Shown here in pieces: positions 32,331 through 40,748 of a stretch of 50,251 nucleotides of DNA. Source of the DNA: an uncultured Cetobacterium sp. (GTDB lineage: Bacteria > Fusobacteriota > Fusobacteriia > Fusobacteriales > Fusobacteriaceae); NCBI GenBank assembly GCA_900766645.1, contig CAAFWD010000151.1, positions 1-50,251 on the forward strand. Direction: 5' to 3'. Positions within the stretch are counted from its first letter, which is position 1. Each line of letters begins with the position of its first letter. A model generated the notes under the pieces. It ran no database searches. It was not told the origin of the DNA and saw nothing but the letters and a program-made list of their open reading frames with translations. The position numbers and the translations under genes were made by a program.

Positions 32331-33727
32331 TATTTCACCTCTTTCAACTCTTTTATCGCTTCTACTGCAATCTCCCTATCATCGAAGTGTATCTTTGTTT
32401 TTCCTAAAATTTGATAAGTTTCATGCCCTTTTCCTGCTATCAGTATTATATCATCTTTTTGAGCTTTTTTTATTGCTTTTTTTATTGCTAATTTTCTATC
32501 TGGCTCAACTTCATGATTCTTACCTTTTATTCCACTTAAAACTTCGCTTATTATAAATTCTGGATCCTCAGTTCTTGGATTATCAGAAGTAACTATCACA
32601 TAATCACTGTACTTCTCTGCAATAGAACCCATTACTGGTCTTTTAGTTCTATCTCTATCTCCACCACAACCAAATACAGTTATGACTCTTCCATTTCCCT
32701 TTATGTCTAATACTCCATCTAAAATATTTTTTAAAGCATCACCTGTATGTGCATAATCAATAATAACTTTAAAATCTTGTCCTGCATAAACTGGTTCAAA
32801 TCTTCCTGGTGCTCCTTTTATTTCTTTTACTTTTTCCTTTATAAAAGATTCTTCTACACCTAAAAGCTTTGCCATTCCTATTGATAATAACAAATTATAC
32901 ATATTAAATTTTCCTAATAAATTTGGTTCTAAATCATCTAAATATTCTTTATCTAAATCAGCTTTTTCTTTTAATGAATAAGTTATTCCTTTAAATTCCT
33001 CTTCTAATCTTCTTCCATATTCATCATCTATATTTATAACTGAATTTTTACCATCTTTTAACTTAGTAAATAGAATTCTTTTAGCTATAAAATAATCTTC
33101 CATATTTTTATGATAATCTAAATGTTCTGGTGTTAAATTTGTAAAACCTGCGACATCAAAATCAAGCATATCGACTCTCCCACTTGTTAATCCATGAGAA
33201 CTTACTTCCATTATTAAATATTTCAATCCTTTATCCACAGCTTTTTTGCTCATTTTTATAATATCTAATGATTCTGGTGTTGTATTTGGAGCCTCTATTA
33301 TTTCATTACCTATTTTATATTCCACTGTTCCCAATCTTGCCACTTTATTTTCATCTAAAAATTGTTCTAGTAAATATGTTGTTGTTGTCTTTCCATTTGT
33401 TCCTGTTACTCCAACTATTTTTAATTTTTTTTCTGGATGATCATAATAATTTGCTGCTATCTCTCCTAAATGTTTTCTTAAATCTTTTATTAAAAAATAG
33501 TCTACATCATGTTTTAATTCAATCTCTTTAGAAATTAATACCGCTACTGCTCCATTTTCTACAGCTTTATCTATATAATTATGTCCATCCACTGCTGTCC
33601 CTTCTAGTGCTACAAATATATCTCCTGATTTTATTTTTCTAGAATCATATTCCAACTCTTTATATTTTATATTTCTATCTGTTTTCTTTAAAACTTTATA
33701 CTCTATTCCATCAAATATCTTTTCCAT
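32330..33727 (-). CDS. murE: UDP-N-acetylmuramyl-tripeptide synthetase
   Basis: A 465-residue Mur ligase that adds the third amino acid to the peptidoglycan stem. It has the P-loop VTGTNGKTTTTYLLEQ near 110, NTTPESLDI near 150, MEVSSHGL near 173 and DNPRTEDP near 380. DNPR is the motif of enzymes that take meso-diaminopimelate; Fusobacterium nucleatum uses meso-lanthionine, a sulfur analogue, at this position, and the same may hold here. First of murE-kdsA-kdsD. Confidence 0.95.
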   Translation of the reverse strand: MEKIFDGIEYKVLKKTDRNIKYKELEYDSRKIKSGDIFVALEGTAVDGHNYIDKAVENGAVAVLISKEIELKHDVDYFLIKDLRKHLGEIAANYYDHPEKKLKIVGVTGTNGKTTTTYLLEQFLDENKVARLGTVEYKIGNEIIEAPNTTPESLDIIKMSKKAVDKGLKYLIMEVSSHGLTSGRVDMLDFDVAGFTNLTPEHLDYHKNMEDYFIAKRILFTKLKDGKNSVINIDDEYGRRLEEEFKGITYSLKEKADLDKEYLDDLEPNLLGKFNMYNLLLSIGMAKLLGVEESFIKEKVKEIKGAPGRFEPVYAGQDFKVIIDYAHTGDALKNILDGVLDIKGNGRVITVFGCGGDRDRTKRPVMGSIAEKYSDYVIVTSDNPRTEDPEFIISEVLSGIKGKNHEVEPDRKLAIKKAIKKAQKDDIILIAGKGHETYQILGKTKIHFDDREIAVEAIKELKEVK

Positions 33728-33764
33728 ATTCCCTCACCTCATATTTTACTTATATTTCTTTCCA

Positions 33765-33794
33765 ATTATATCACTTTTCTTTATAAGAATACAA
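33765..33794 (-). promoter_or_regulatory. Promoter of murE-kdsA-kdsD
   Basis: TTGTAT (33789-33794), 18-nt spacer, TATAAT (33765-33770). Confidence 0.5.
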
Positions 33795-33897
33795 TTTTCT
33801 AAAAAAAATCAATTAAGTTCATTTTTTATAAAAAACTCTCTTTAAATCTTTAAAAACCTAAAATATATATATTCATAAATGTTGAATTAAAATAAAA

Positions 33898-33921
33898 GAT
33901 GCCTAGTTTCATCTAAGCATC
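33898..33921 (-). terminator. Terminator of the aga-like operon
   Basis: GATGCTTAG/CTAGGCATC (one G-T pair) with a 6-nt loop, followed on the minus strand by TTTTATTTTAATTC. The stop codon of the kinase gene is part of the first arm. Confidence 0.75.
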
Positions 33922-34842
33922 CATCTCAACAATTTTTATATTTTCTACAATTTTTTCAATAAAATTTATATCTACATCTCCTGTCTCGTAACTAAGTGCA
34001 TTTGATATGCCACATGCTATACCATATCTCAAACTATCCTTTAAAGTTTTTTTTCTCGATAAAGAAAAAGCTATACCGGCTATTGTAGAATCTCCTGATC
34101 CAACTGAATTTTTTACATTCTCAAATTTTGGTATCTCTATTTTATAAATTTCTTCTCCTACAAAAATTCCACCATTCTCTCCTAAAGTTACCAAAATATT
34201 TTCTGCTCCAAACTTTTTTAATTTTTTACAAGCTACTATTATTTCAAAATCAGAATATAATCTTTTTTTTAAAATATTTTCTAATTCTTCTAAATTTGGT
34301 TTTATTAAATATGGTTTTTCTTTTAAAGATTTTTCTAAACTTACTCCACTTGTATCTAAAATTACTTTTATATTTTTTTTATTACAAATTTTTAAAATCT
34401 TATTATAAAATTTTTTTTCTAATCCATCTGGTAAGCTCCCAGAACAACAAACTATTTCTATATGACTTAAATTTTTTTCTAAATTATCTAAAAAATAATT
34501 CTGTTCCTTTTCACTTATTTTTGGTCCTCTCTCCAAAATTTCAGTTTGTCCATTTTTATCTATTAATGCTAAACAAACTCTTGTTTCATCCATTATAGGA
34601 TAAAATTTATTTTCTATTCCTTTAAGGGTTAATATATCTTCTATCCACTTCCCATTATTTCCACCTAAAAATCCTGTTGCTATTATATCTCCACCTAATC
34701 TTTTTATGACTCTTGAAACATTTAATCCCTTTCCTCCTGGAGTACGTTTCCCATTTTCAACTCTATTAATTTTATTTTTTTCTAAATTATCAAAATTATA
34801 TCTTATATCTATCGCTGGGTTTAGTGTCACAGTTAAAATCAT
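33913..34842 (-). CDS. PfkB-family sugar-phosphate kinase (1-phosphofructokinase/tagatose-6-phosphate kinase type)
   Basis: A 309-residue ribokinase-fold kinase. It starts MILTVTLNPAIDIRY, has GGKGLNVSRVIKRLGG near 38, GSLPDGL near 135 and the catalytic GSGDSTIAG near 252-260, where the family normally has GAGDS. In this operon, after an AgaS-type isomerase and a tagatose-bisphosphate aldolase, tagatose 6-phosphate is the likely substrate, which the kinase would turn into tagatose 1,6-bisphosphate. FruK (fructose 1-phosphate) is the alternative. Confidence 0.85.
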   Translation of the reverse strand: MILTVTLNPAIDIRYNFDNLEKNKINRVENGKRTPGGKGLNVSRVIKRLGGDIIATGFLGGNNGKWIEDILTLKGIENKFYPIMDETRVCLALIDKNGQTEILERGPKISEKEQNYFLDNLEKNLSHIEIVCCSGSLPDGLEKKFYNKILKICNKKNIKVILDTSGVSLEKSLKEKPYLIKPNLEELENILKKRLYSDFEIIVACKKLKKFGAENILVTLGENGGIFVGEEIYKIEIPKFENVKNSVGSGDSTIAGIAFSLSRKKTLKDSLRYGIACGISNALSYETGDVDINFIEKIVENIKIVEMDA

Positions 34843-34852
34843 ATTTGTTCAC

Positions 34853-35704
34853 CTAAACTCTATTGTAGCTTTTACACATCTTTATTTTTTCTATTACTAC
34901 CTCTTTCATAGCTTCTTTAGCTGGAATTAAATACTTTCTTGGATCGCTCTCATCTGGAAATTCTTCAAAAAACCTCTTAATAGCCTTAGCAAATGGTATT
35001 TTTAGCTCTGTTGCTATATTAACTTTACTTATACCTAAATCTATTGTTTTTTGAACACTATCAAAAGGAACTCCTGAGGCTCCATGTAACACAAGGGGAA
35101 TAGATATTCTATCTCTAATTTCTTTTAATCTCTCGTAATCTAATTTTGGCTCAGATTTATATAATCCATGAGCTGTACCAATAGATATAGCTAAAGAATC
35201 AACGCCTGTCTTCTTAACAAATTCTACTGCTTGATCTGGATTTGTATATTCTGAACACTCTTCTCCAACAATCAGATCATCCTCTTGACCTACCAACTTC
35301 CCCAATTCAGCTTCCACTGTCACATCAAATTTATGAGCATAGTCCACAACTTCTTTTACAATTCTTAAATTATCTTCAAACTTAAGGTGAGATGCATCTA
35401 TCATCACAGATTTATATCCCATGTCAATAGCTTTTTTTATATCATCAATACTGTCATGATGATCTAAATGAAGCGCTATTGGAATTGAATATTTCTCTGT
35501 TGCTATTTTAGCCATTTCATAAAGAAATTCTCTCCCTGCATACTTTACTGTACTTGGAGTAGCTGCTAAAATTATTGGTGATCTAAACTCATAAGCTGTT
35601 TCCACTACAACTTGAATAGTTTCTAAGTTATGAATATTAAATGCTGGTACGGCATATCCATTTTTTTGAGCATCTAATAACATCTGTTTAGTTGAAACTA
35701 GCAT
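34853..35704 (-). CDS. Class II tagatose/fructose-bisphosphate aldolase
   Basis: A 283-residue zinc aldolase. Motifs: AVPAFNIHNLETIQ near 18, the zinc HLDHHDSIDD near 80, EAELGKLVGQEDD near 130, GTAHGLY near 178 and LHGASGVP near 206, then NIATELK. These match GatY/KbaY/AgaY-type enzymes that split tagatose 1,6-bisphosphate; ordinary Fba is also possible. It sits between agaS and the kinase, with a 10-nt gap to the latter, which supports the tagatose route. Confidence 0.88.
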   Translation of the reverse strand: MLVSTKQMLLDAQKNGYAVPAFNIHNLETIQVVVETAYEFRSPIILAATPSTVKYAGREFLYEMAKIATEKYSIPIALHLDHHDSIDDIKKAIDMGYKSVMIDASHLKFEDNLRIVKEVVDYAHKFDVTVEAELGKLVGQEDDLIVGEECSEYTNPDQAVEFVKKTGVDSLAISIGTAHGLYKSEPKLDYERLKEIRDRISIPLVLHGASGVPFDSVQKTIDLGISKVNIATELKIPFAKAIKRFFEEFPDESDPRKYLIPAKEAMKEVVIEKIKMCKSYNRV

Positions 35705-36877
35705 CTATATCTCCCCCTTATAATTATATATTTTTACTCCTTTAACTACTCTATTAACTTCCCCTGTTGGACACGGGTTATCAGGGCTAACACTTAATTC
35801 TATCGCCTTATAAAATGCAAATTTTTGAGCTAATAATACGTAATTAAAAACTAAGTATATGTCATGACAAACATCTAAATCAATATTTATATATGTATCA
35901 CATAAATCTTTTACCTCTTTATCTTCCCTACTGTCAAATACAACTATTTTTTTAGCTTTTTTATCACCTTTTATCTCTCTTAATAAATCAACATCATATT
36001 TTCTTGTATACTTATCTTGAGACAAAAATATAATTATTAATGTTTCTTCATTCACTATTGATTTCGGTCCATGTCTAAACCCAACTGGGGAATTAAATGC
36101 TGTCATAACTTTTCCATTGGAAAGCTCTAAAGTTTTTAACGCTGCTTCTTGAGCTAATCCTTTTAATGAAGCTGATCCTAAAAATATTATTCTTTCAACA
36201 TCTTCTTTAGCAATATTTTTTATAGAATCCAAATATAATGACATTAACTCTTCTCCCTTTAAAGAAATATTTAAAACATACTCTGTAAACTGTTCTAAAG
36301 TTTCAATATGAAAAATCATTAAACTTGCCAAGCACATACATGTAAAACTTCCTGTCATAGCAAATCCTTTATCATTTGAATCCTCTGGCATTAAAAGAAG
36401 CAAGCTTTTTTTATTAAGTCTTGCTTTTTTAGATAATTCCCCATCAACATTGCAAGTTATTATTATTTGATACAAATTTTCAACTAATTTCTCTGCTAAT
36501 TCAACCGTAGCAACACTTTCAGGAGAGTTTCCTGATCTTGCACAAGAAATTAATAATACATCATCTTCTTTTCCCAGATAACTTTCCGGACTAGTTACTA
36601 TATCTGTAGTTGCATACGAATGCGCATCTATTCCAATCTCTTTCAAATATGGTACCACTGTATTTCCTACAAACTCAGATGTTCCCGCCCCAGTAAATAT
36701 AACTTTTATTTTTTTAGATTTTAATTTTAAAAAAAAATCTTCTATTACATTTTTATTTTCTTCTACTCTCTGTAGAGTCTCTCTCCAAAGTCTTGGCTGC
36801 TGAGAGATTTCTCTAGCAGTAATACATCCCATTATCTCTTCGAGTTTTGATATTTCAATATCAAATATTTTCCCCAT
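35705..36877 (-). CDS. agaS: AgaS-type sugar isomerase/deaminase
   Basis: A 390-residue protein with two SIS domains: IFTGAGTSEFVGNTVVPYL and LLISCARSGNSPESVATVELAE in the first, and IIFLGSASLKGLAQEAALKTLELSNGK with SPVGFRHGPKSIVNEETLIIIFLS in the second. AgaS acts on galactosamine 6-phosphate in N-acetylgalactosamine use, giving tagatose 6-phosphate. It starts at ATG behind AGGAGG, first in a three-gene operon. No PTS or AgaA (deacetylase) gene is in the window. Confidence 0.85.
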   Translation of the reverse strand: MGKIFDIEISKLEEIMGCITAREISQQPRLWRETLQRVEENKNVIEDFFLKLKSKKIKVIFTGAGTSEFVGNTVVPYLKEIGIDAHSYATTDIVTSPESYLGKEDDVLLISCARSGNSPESVATVELAEKLVENLYQIIITCNVDGELSKKARLNKKSLLLLMPEDSNDKGFAMTGSFTCMCLASLMIFHIETLEQFTEYVLNISLKGEELMSLYLDSIKNIAKEDVERIIFLGSASLKGLAQEAALKTLELSNGKVMTAFNSPVGFRHGPKSIVNEETLIIIFLSQDKYTRKYDVDLLREIKGDKKAKKIVVFDSREDKEVKDLCDTYINIDLDVCHDIYLVFNYVLLAQKFAFYKAIELSVSPDNPCPTGEVNRVVKGVKIYNYKGEI

Positions 36878-36924
36878 ACTTTCCTCCTATCATTTTTATA
36901 ATAATAAGTAAGCAAAAATATTAT

Positions 36925-36938
36925 GTTGTCCGTACCAC
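36925..36938. promoter_or_regulatory. GntR-like operator of the agaS operon
   Basis: GTTGTCCGTACCAC, an imperfect palindrome (10 of 14 positions match its reverse complement), built of GT..GT / AC..AC half sites typical of GntR/HutC regulators. It lies just after the predicted transcription start, so binding would block transcription. The regulator gene is not in the window. Confidence 0.5.
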
Positions 36939-36947
36939 TTTTATAGA

Positions 36948-36976
36948 AGTATATTACCTTTTTTTACTTATGTCAA
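36948..36976 (-). promoter_or_regulatory. Promoter of the agaS operon
   Basis: TTGACA (36971-36976), 17-nt spacer, TATACT (36948-36953). The operator follows about 10 nt downstream. Confidence 0.75.
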
Positions 36977-36992
36977 TATCTTGCAAAATAAA

Positions 36993-37014
36993 AAATGAGG
37001 CACTAGCCTCATTT
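36993..37014 (-). terminator. Terminator of the tdk-ung operon
   Basis: A 9-bp stem AAATGAGGC/GCCTCATTT with a 4-nt loop that overlaps the ung stop codon, then TTTTTATTTTG on the minus strand. Confidence 0.85.
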
Positions 37015-37678
37015 AATATATATTCCAATCTATTCTCTTTTTTCCTAATTTTTCCAATATTTCATTCGTTTTTCTAAAATGTCCACATCCAAAAAATCCT
37101 CTATTCGCTGATAATGGACTTGGATGCACTCCTTCTAGTACATAATGCTTGTCTAAATCGATTAACTTTTTCTTTCCTTTAGCATTATTTCCCCATAGAA
37201 TAAAAATTATAGGTTCTGATCTTTCATTTAATTTTTTTATAACTGCATCTGTAAATATGCTCCATCCAATTTTACTATGAGAATTAGCTTGAGATTCCCT
37301 AACTGTCAAAGCTGTATTTAAAAGAAATACTCCTTGCTCTGCCCAACTAGTTAAGCATCCATGATTAAACACATTTCCCTCTTCTTCAGTTAAAATCTCT
37401 TTATAAATATTTCTTAAAGAAGGGGGTATCTTTACTCCCTTTTTAACAGAGAATGCAAGTCCATGTGCTTGCCCCTCACCATGATATGGATCTTGTCCTA
37501 ATATTACTACCTTTACATCTTCATATGCCGTTAACTTAAATGCTGTGTAGATCTCTTCTTTTATTGGATAAACTATATTCTCTTCATACTCTCTCTCTAA
37601 GAATGATTGCATATTTAAAAAATACTCTTTTGAAAGTTCATTTTTTAAAATGCCGTCCCATGTATTTCCTATTTTCAA
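37013..37678 (-). CDS. ung: Uracil-DNA glycosylase
   Basis: A family 1 UDG of about 221 residues that removes uracil from DNA. The catalytic block GQDPYHGEGQAHGLAFSV near 62 and the HPSPLSANRGFFGC block near 185 are intact, as is LLNTALTVRE near 118. I chose the TTG at 37676-37678 (MKIGNTWDGIL): AGGTGAT lies 4 nt upstream, while the GTG and ATG before it are part of that site. Last gene of the tdk operon. Confidence 0.96.
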   Translation of the reverse strand: MKIGNTWDGILKNELSKEYFLNMQSFLEREYEENIVYPIKEEIYTAFKLTAYEDVKVVILGQDPYHGEGQAHGLAFSVKKGVKIPPSLRNIYKEILTEEEGNVFNHGCLTSWAEQGVFLLNTALTVRESQANSHSKIGWSIFTDAVIKKLNERSEPIIFILWGNNAKGKKKLIDLDKHYVLEGVHPSPLSANRGFFGCGHFRKTNEILEKLGKKRIDWNIY

Positions 37679-37691
37679 TCTCATCACCTAT

Positions 37692-39464
37692 TTATTTTCT
37701 ATCTGCTAAAAGTGATCCGCATTCTTTTATATATTTTTTCATTCCACATCCTGCACACTGCTCTCTACAGTCAACAGTTAACGCTTGCTCTTCAGCTTTT
37801 TTTAACTCTCTTATTAAAAATTCTTTATTTACTCCAATCTCAACAATATCCCAAGGTAAAGTTTCATCTAACTCTCTTCTTCTTAGATATCTTTCCTCTG
37901 TTATTCCTAACTCTGTCATCGCTTCTTGCCAAATTTCAAAGTTATCTCTATAGTCATCTAATTTTGCACCTTTTTTAAATGCCAATTCTATTAACTCTCC
38001 CGTTAATTCATCTCCTCTAGATAAGAAACCTTCTAAATAAGATTTCTTAGGTGGATGCATTCTTAGAGTTGCACCTTTCATTCCTCTAAAAGCATCTCTT
38101 AACATCCCTTGTTTTCTTAAAGTTTCCTCTATTGTCATTTGCTCATGCCATTGGAATGGTGTATGTGGTTTTGGAACAAAATTAGAAACACTAGCTGTTA
38201 TATTTACTCTTTTTCTAATTGTTCTACAACGATATGTTACTCTTTTTACAAGTTCATATATTCCCATTACATCCTCATCTGTTTCAAATGGAAGTCCTAT
38301 CATAAAGTAAAACTTTAAATTATCCCACCCAGCTTTTACTGCTGCTTCTGCTGTTTCCATTATCTGATCTTCTGTTACACCTTTATTTATAACATCTCTC
38401 ATTTTTTGGCTTCCAGCCTCTGGAGCAAATGTAAATCCAGTTCTTTTTCCTCCACTTATGTTTACAGCAACATCTACAGAATGAGTATTCATTCTTAGAG
38501 ATGGTAATGATATTGCTAAATTTTTATTTTCATATTTTTTTTGTAATCCATCAATTAAATCTTCAATTTTTGTATAGTCACTACTACTTAATGAAGATAG
38601 CGATATCTCTGAATACCCTGTATTATAAAGCATATCTTCTATAAGCTTAATATTTCCTTCTAAACTTCTTTCTCTTACAGGTCTGTAGACAATTCCAGCC
38701 TGACAGAATCTACATCCTCTAGTACATCCTCTTTGAATTTCAACAGCTGCTCTATCGTGAACTATCTGAATATAAGGTACTAACTGATCTGAGTAAGAAA
38801 CTGTATTATCTAAATCTTGAACTATAGCTCTTTTTATTCTTTTAATATTTTTATGAAGTTTTGGTATGTACACTCCATCAAAATCTTTTATAGCTTCCAA
38901 TTTTTCATCTTTTGTTTTTCCTGCCATTTGAACTAAAATTTCAGCTAATTTAGCCATTGTATCCTCTCCATCTCCAATTACAAAGAAGTCTAAAAACTTC
39001 TCCATTGGAGTTGGATTCATCATGCATGTTCCTCCTGCCATTATTAAAGGATACTCTTCCCCTCTTTCATTAGCATGAAGAGGAATTCCAGATAAATCTA
39101 AAGCATTCAAAACATTTGGGTAACACATTTCATAAGATAATGAGAATCCAACAACATCAAAATCTTTTAATTCTGTCTTAGTCTCTAATGAAAACATTGG
39201 AATATTATTCTCTCTCATAAGAGTTTCCATATCTTCCATTGGAGCAAATCCTCTTTCTAAATAAAATCCATCCACCTTATTCATTATACTGTATAATAAC
39301 TTTATTCCTAAGTTAGACATCCCTACTTCGTATATGTCTGGAAAAAATAAACACATTCTTCCTTTAATATCTTTTAAATCTTTATGAATACTATTAATCT
39401 CATTTCCTAAATACTGTGCTGGTTTTTCAACAGACATTAAGTATTTTCCTATTTCTACTCTCAT
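37692..39464 (-). CDS. Radical SAM protein with B12-binding-like domain (TIGR03960 type)
   Basis: About 590 residues. The N-terminal third resembles a cobalamin-binding fold (FFPDIYEVGMSNLGIKLLY, DVVGFSLSYEMCYPNVLNAL, LIMAGGTCMMNPTPMEKFLD). The radical SAM CxxxCxxC is in RGCTRGCRFCQAG, followed by LSSLSSSDYTKIEDLI. The C-terminus has an extra Cys cluster (CREQCAGCGMKKYIKEC) that could bind another cluster or zinc. The pattern fits TIGR03960, whose substrate is unknown. The ATG at 39464 is chosen because GAGGAG lies just upstream; the ATG at 39476 lacks a site. The usual DUF2344 partner domain is not seen next to it. Confidence 0.85.
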   Translation of the reverse strand: MRVEIGKYLMSVEKPAQYLGNEINSIHKDLKDIKGRMCLFFPDIYEVGMSNLGIKLLYSIMNKVDGFYLERGFAPMEDMETLMRENNIPMFSLETKTELKDFDVVGFSLSYEMCYPNVLNALDLSGIPLHANERGEEYPLIMAGGTCMMNPTPMEKFLDFFVIGDGEDTMAKLAEILVQMAGKTKDEKLEAIKDFDGVYIPKLHKNIKRIKRAIVQDLDNTVSYSDQLVPYIQIVHDRAAVEIQRGCTRGCRFCQAGIVYRPVRERSLEGNIKLIEDMLYNTGYSEISLSSLSSSDYTKIEDLIDGLQKKYENKNLAISLPSLRMNTHSVDVAVNISGGKRTGFTFAPEAGSQKMRDVINKGVTEDQIMETAEAAVKAGWDNLKFYFMIGLPFETDEDVMGIYELVKRVTYRCRTIRKRVNITASVSNFVPKPHTPFQWHEQMTIEETLRKQGMLRDAFRGMKGATLRMHPPKKSYLEGFLSRGDELTGELIELAFKKGAKLDDYRDNFEIWQEAMTELGITEERYLRRRELDETLPWDIVEIGVNKEFLIRELKKAEEQALTVDCREQCAGCGMKKYIKECGSLLADRK

Positions 39465-39476
39465 AACTCTCCTCAT

Positions 39477-39896
39477 CTATTCATCATCTAATCTTTGAAA
39501 ACTTATCATTTTTTCATCTTCACTTTTTTCATGATGCCTCTTACACAAAATAGCCAACTGTAAATTAATCTCTTTCAACTTTTCAAAAGCTTTTTCTGGA
39601 TGTTTTTCTAACTCTTTATCACCTATCAAAACTTTTTTCACTCTTCTAAAAATTGTAACTTTTCCTTTACCACAATCATGTAAAAGAGCTAACTTCTTAA
39701 AATTAATATCATTTTTTAAAACTGGATCTTGTAAAGTTTTTAAGTACACATTAAAACTATGAACTTTATCGTAATCACTCATATTTTTAAATAATTCAAA
39801 CTCATATTTCGATAACAATTGTTTTGCAACAACTTCATTCTTTATGTCAAATCTTAAAAATAAACATGTTAATCCCTGTTTTATTCTTGATATCAT
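39477..39896 (-). CDS. Small HD-domain protein
   Basis: A 139-residue protein with the HD metal phosphohydrolase pattern: DYDKVHSFNVY, then LALLHDCGKGKV near 68, then H in LEKHPEKAFEKL, then CKRHHEKSED near 116. Such domains cleave phosphodiesters or nucleotides. It starts by an ATGA overlap with the TruA-like gene and ends 12 nt before the radical SAM start, so it is made together with both. Substrate unknown. Confidence 0.8.
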   Translation of the reverse strand: MISRIKQGLTCLFLRFDIKNEVVAKQLLSKYEFELFKNMSDYDKVHSFNVYLKTLQDPVLKNDINFKKLALLHDCGKGKVTIFRRVKKVLIGDKELEKHPEKAFEKLKEINLQLAILCKRHHEKSEDEKMISFQRLDDE

Positions 39897-40747
39897 GAGA
39901 TCTCCCTTATTAAAATATCTCCATACTCTTTTCTTAATTTTTTTATCTCTTTTCCATTTTTACCAATAACTTTTCCTTTATTTTCGCTTCTTACATAAAA
40001 AATATAAATTTTTCCATCTATAGTTTTTTCTATTTTAGAAACACCAGGAATATCTAGTTCTAACTCTTCTACTATCTTTTTATTTTCCAATTCGTCTTTT
40101 AAATAAACTTTTTCTAATGTCAAAAATTTTCCAGGATATGTTTCTATCTCACCACTAAAAATATACCCTGACATATTTCTAACCTGCTTTGGCATAAAAG
40201 AATTTCCTATAAATCTTAGAATTCCTTTTTCATAAGTAACCTGAACTGTTCTTTCATGTTCTAAAAGCTCTAATCCTTTTTTATCTGTAAATCTACTTAC
40301 ATCATATGTTCCACTTATTTCTTTTATGCTTTTTTCTATCTCTTCTAACGATCTTTTAACTCTCTTTTTAGGATATCTATATATATACTCTCTCTTTTCT
40401 ACAAATTCTGGAAATGATAAATTTGGAAAAGTTTTTTCAACCTTTCTAATAAAAATACTTTCCTTCATTCTGTTATTAAATTCGTTAATTATATCCTTTA
40501 AATCTCCGCTAAAATTACTACTTACATATAATAAATTTCTTTCTGCAGAAACTTTTGCATCTGTTCTTCCACCTTGCTGAATCCCTTTAGCCCAAGTGAA
40601 TCCTAACTCATTCATCACTCTTCTAAATTCACCCTTAACTGTTATCTTCTCTGACATCTCATCAAAAGAATGAAATTTTTCACCATTATAAAAAACTGTA
40701 AATATGTATCCCCATTTATCAGTTTTTTCTAGTCCTCTTAAATTCAT
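39893..40747 (-). CDS. TruA-like pseudouridine synthase fused to a KH-like domain
   Basis: A 284-residue protein. Residues 1-215 follow the TruA fold: GGRTDAKVSA at 59-68 with catalytic Asp63, YIYRYP near 121, ISGTYDVSRFT near 144-154 and FMPKQVRNMSGY near 184-195. TruA normally has GRTDAGVxA, so the Gly-to-Lys change at 65 is unusual. Residues about 248-282 (VIGKNGKEIKKLRKEYG) have the GxxG loop and flanking helices of a KH RNA-binding domain. It probably modifies RNA; the standard TruA may be encoded elsewhere. It begins 1 nt after tdk. Confidence 0.75.
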   Translation of the reverse strand: MNLRGLEKTDKWGYIFTVFYNGEKFHSFDEMSEKITVKGEFRRVMNELGFTWAKGIQQGGRTDAKVSAERNLLYVSSNFSGDLKDIINEFNNRMKESIFIRKVEKTFPNLSFPEFVEKREYIYRYPKKRVKRSLEEIEKSIKEISGTYDVSRFTDKKGLELLEHERTVQVTYEKGILRFIGNSFMPKQVRNMSGYIFSGEIETYPGKFLTLEKVYLKDELENKKIVEELELDIPGVSKIEKTIDGKIYIFYVRSENKGKVIGKNGKEIKKLRKEYGDILIREIS

Positions 40748-40748
40748 A

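Noticed and set aside
34128..34598. 156-residue plus-strand open frame, almost all Leu, Phe, Tyr and Lys
   Set aside because: It is antisense to the PfkB kinase gene; the bias comes from reading A+T-rich codons backwards.
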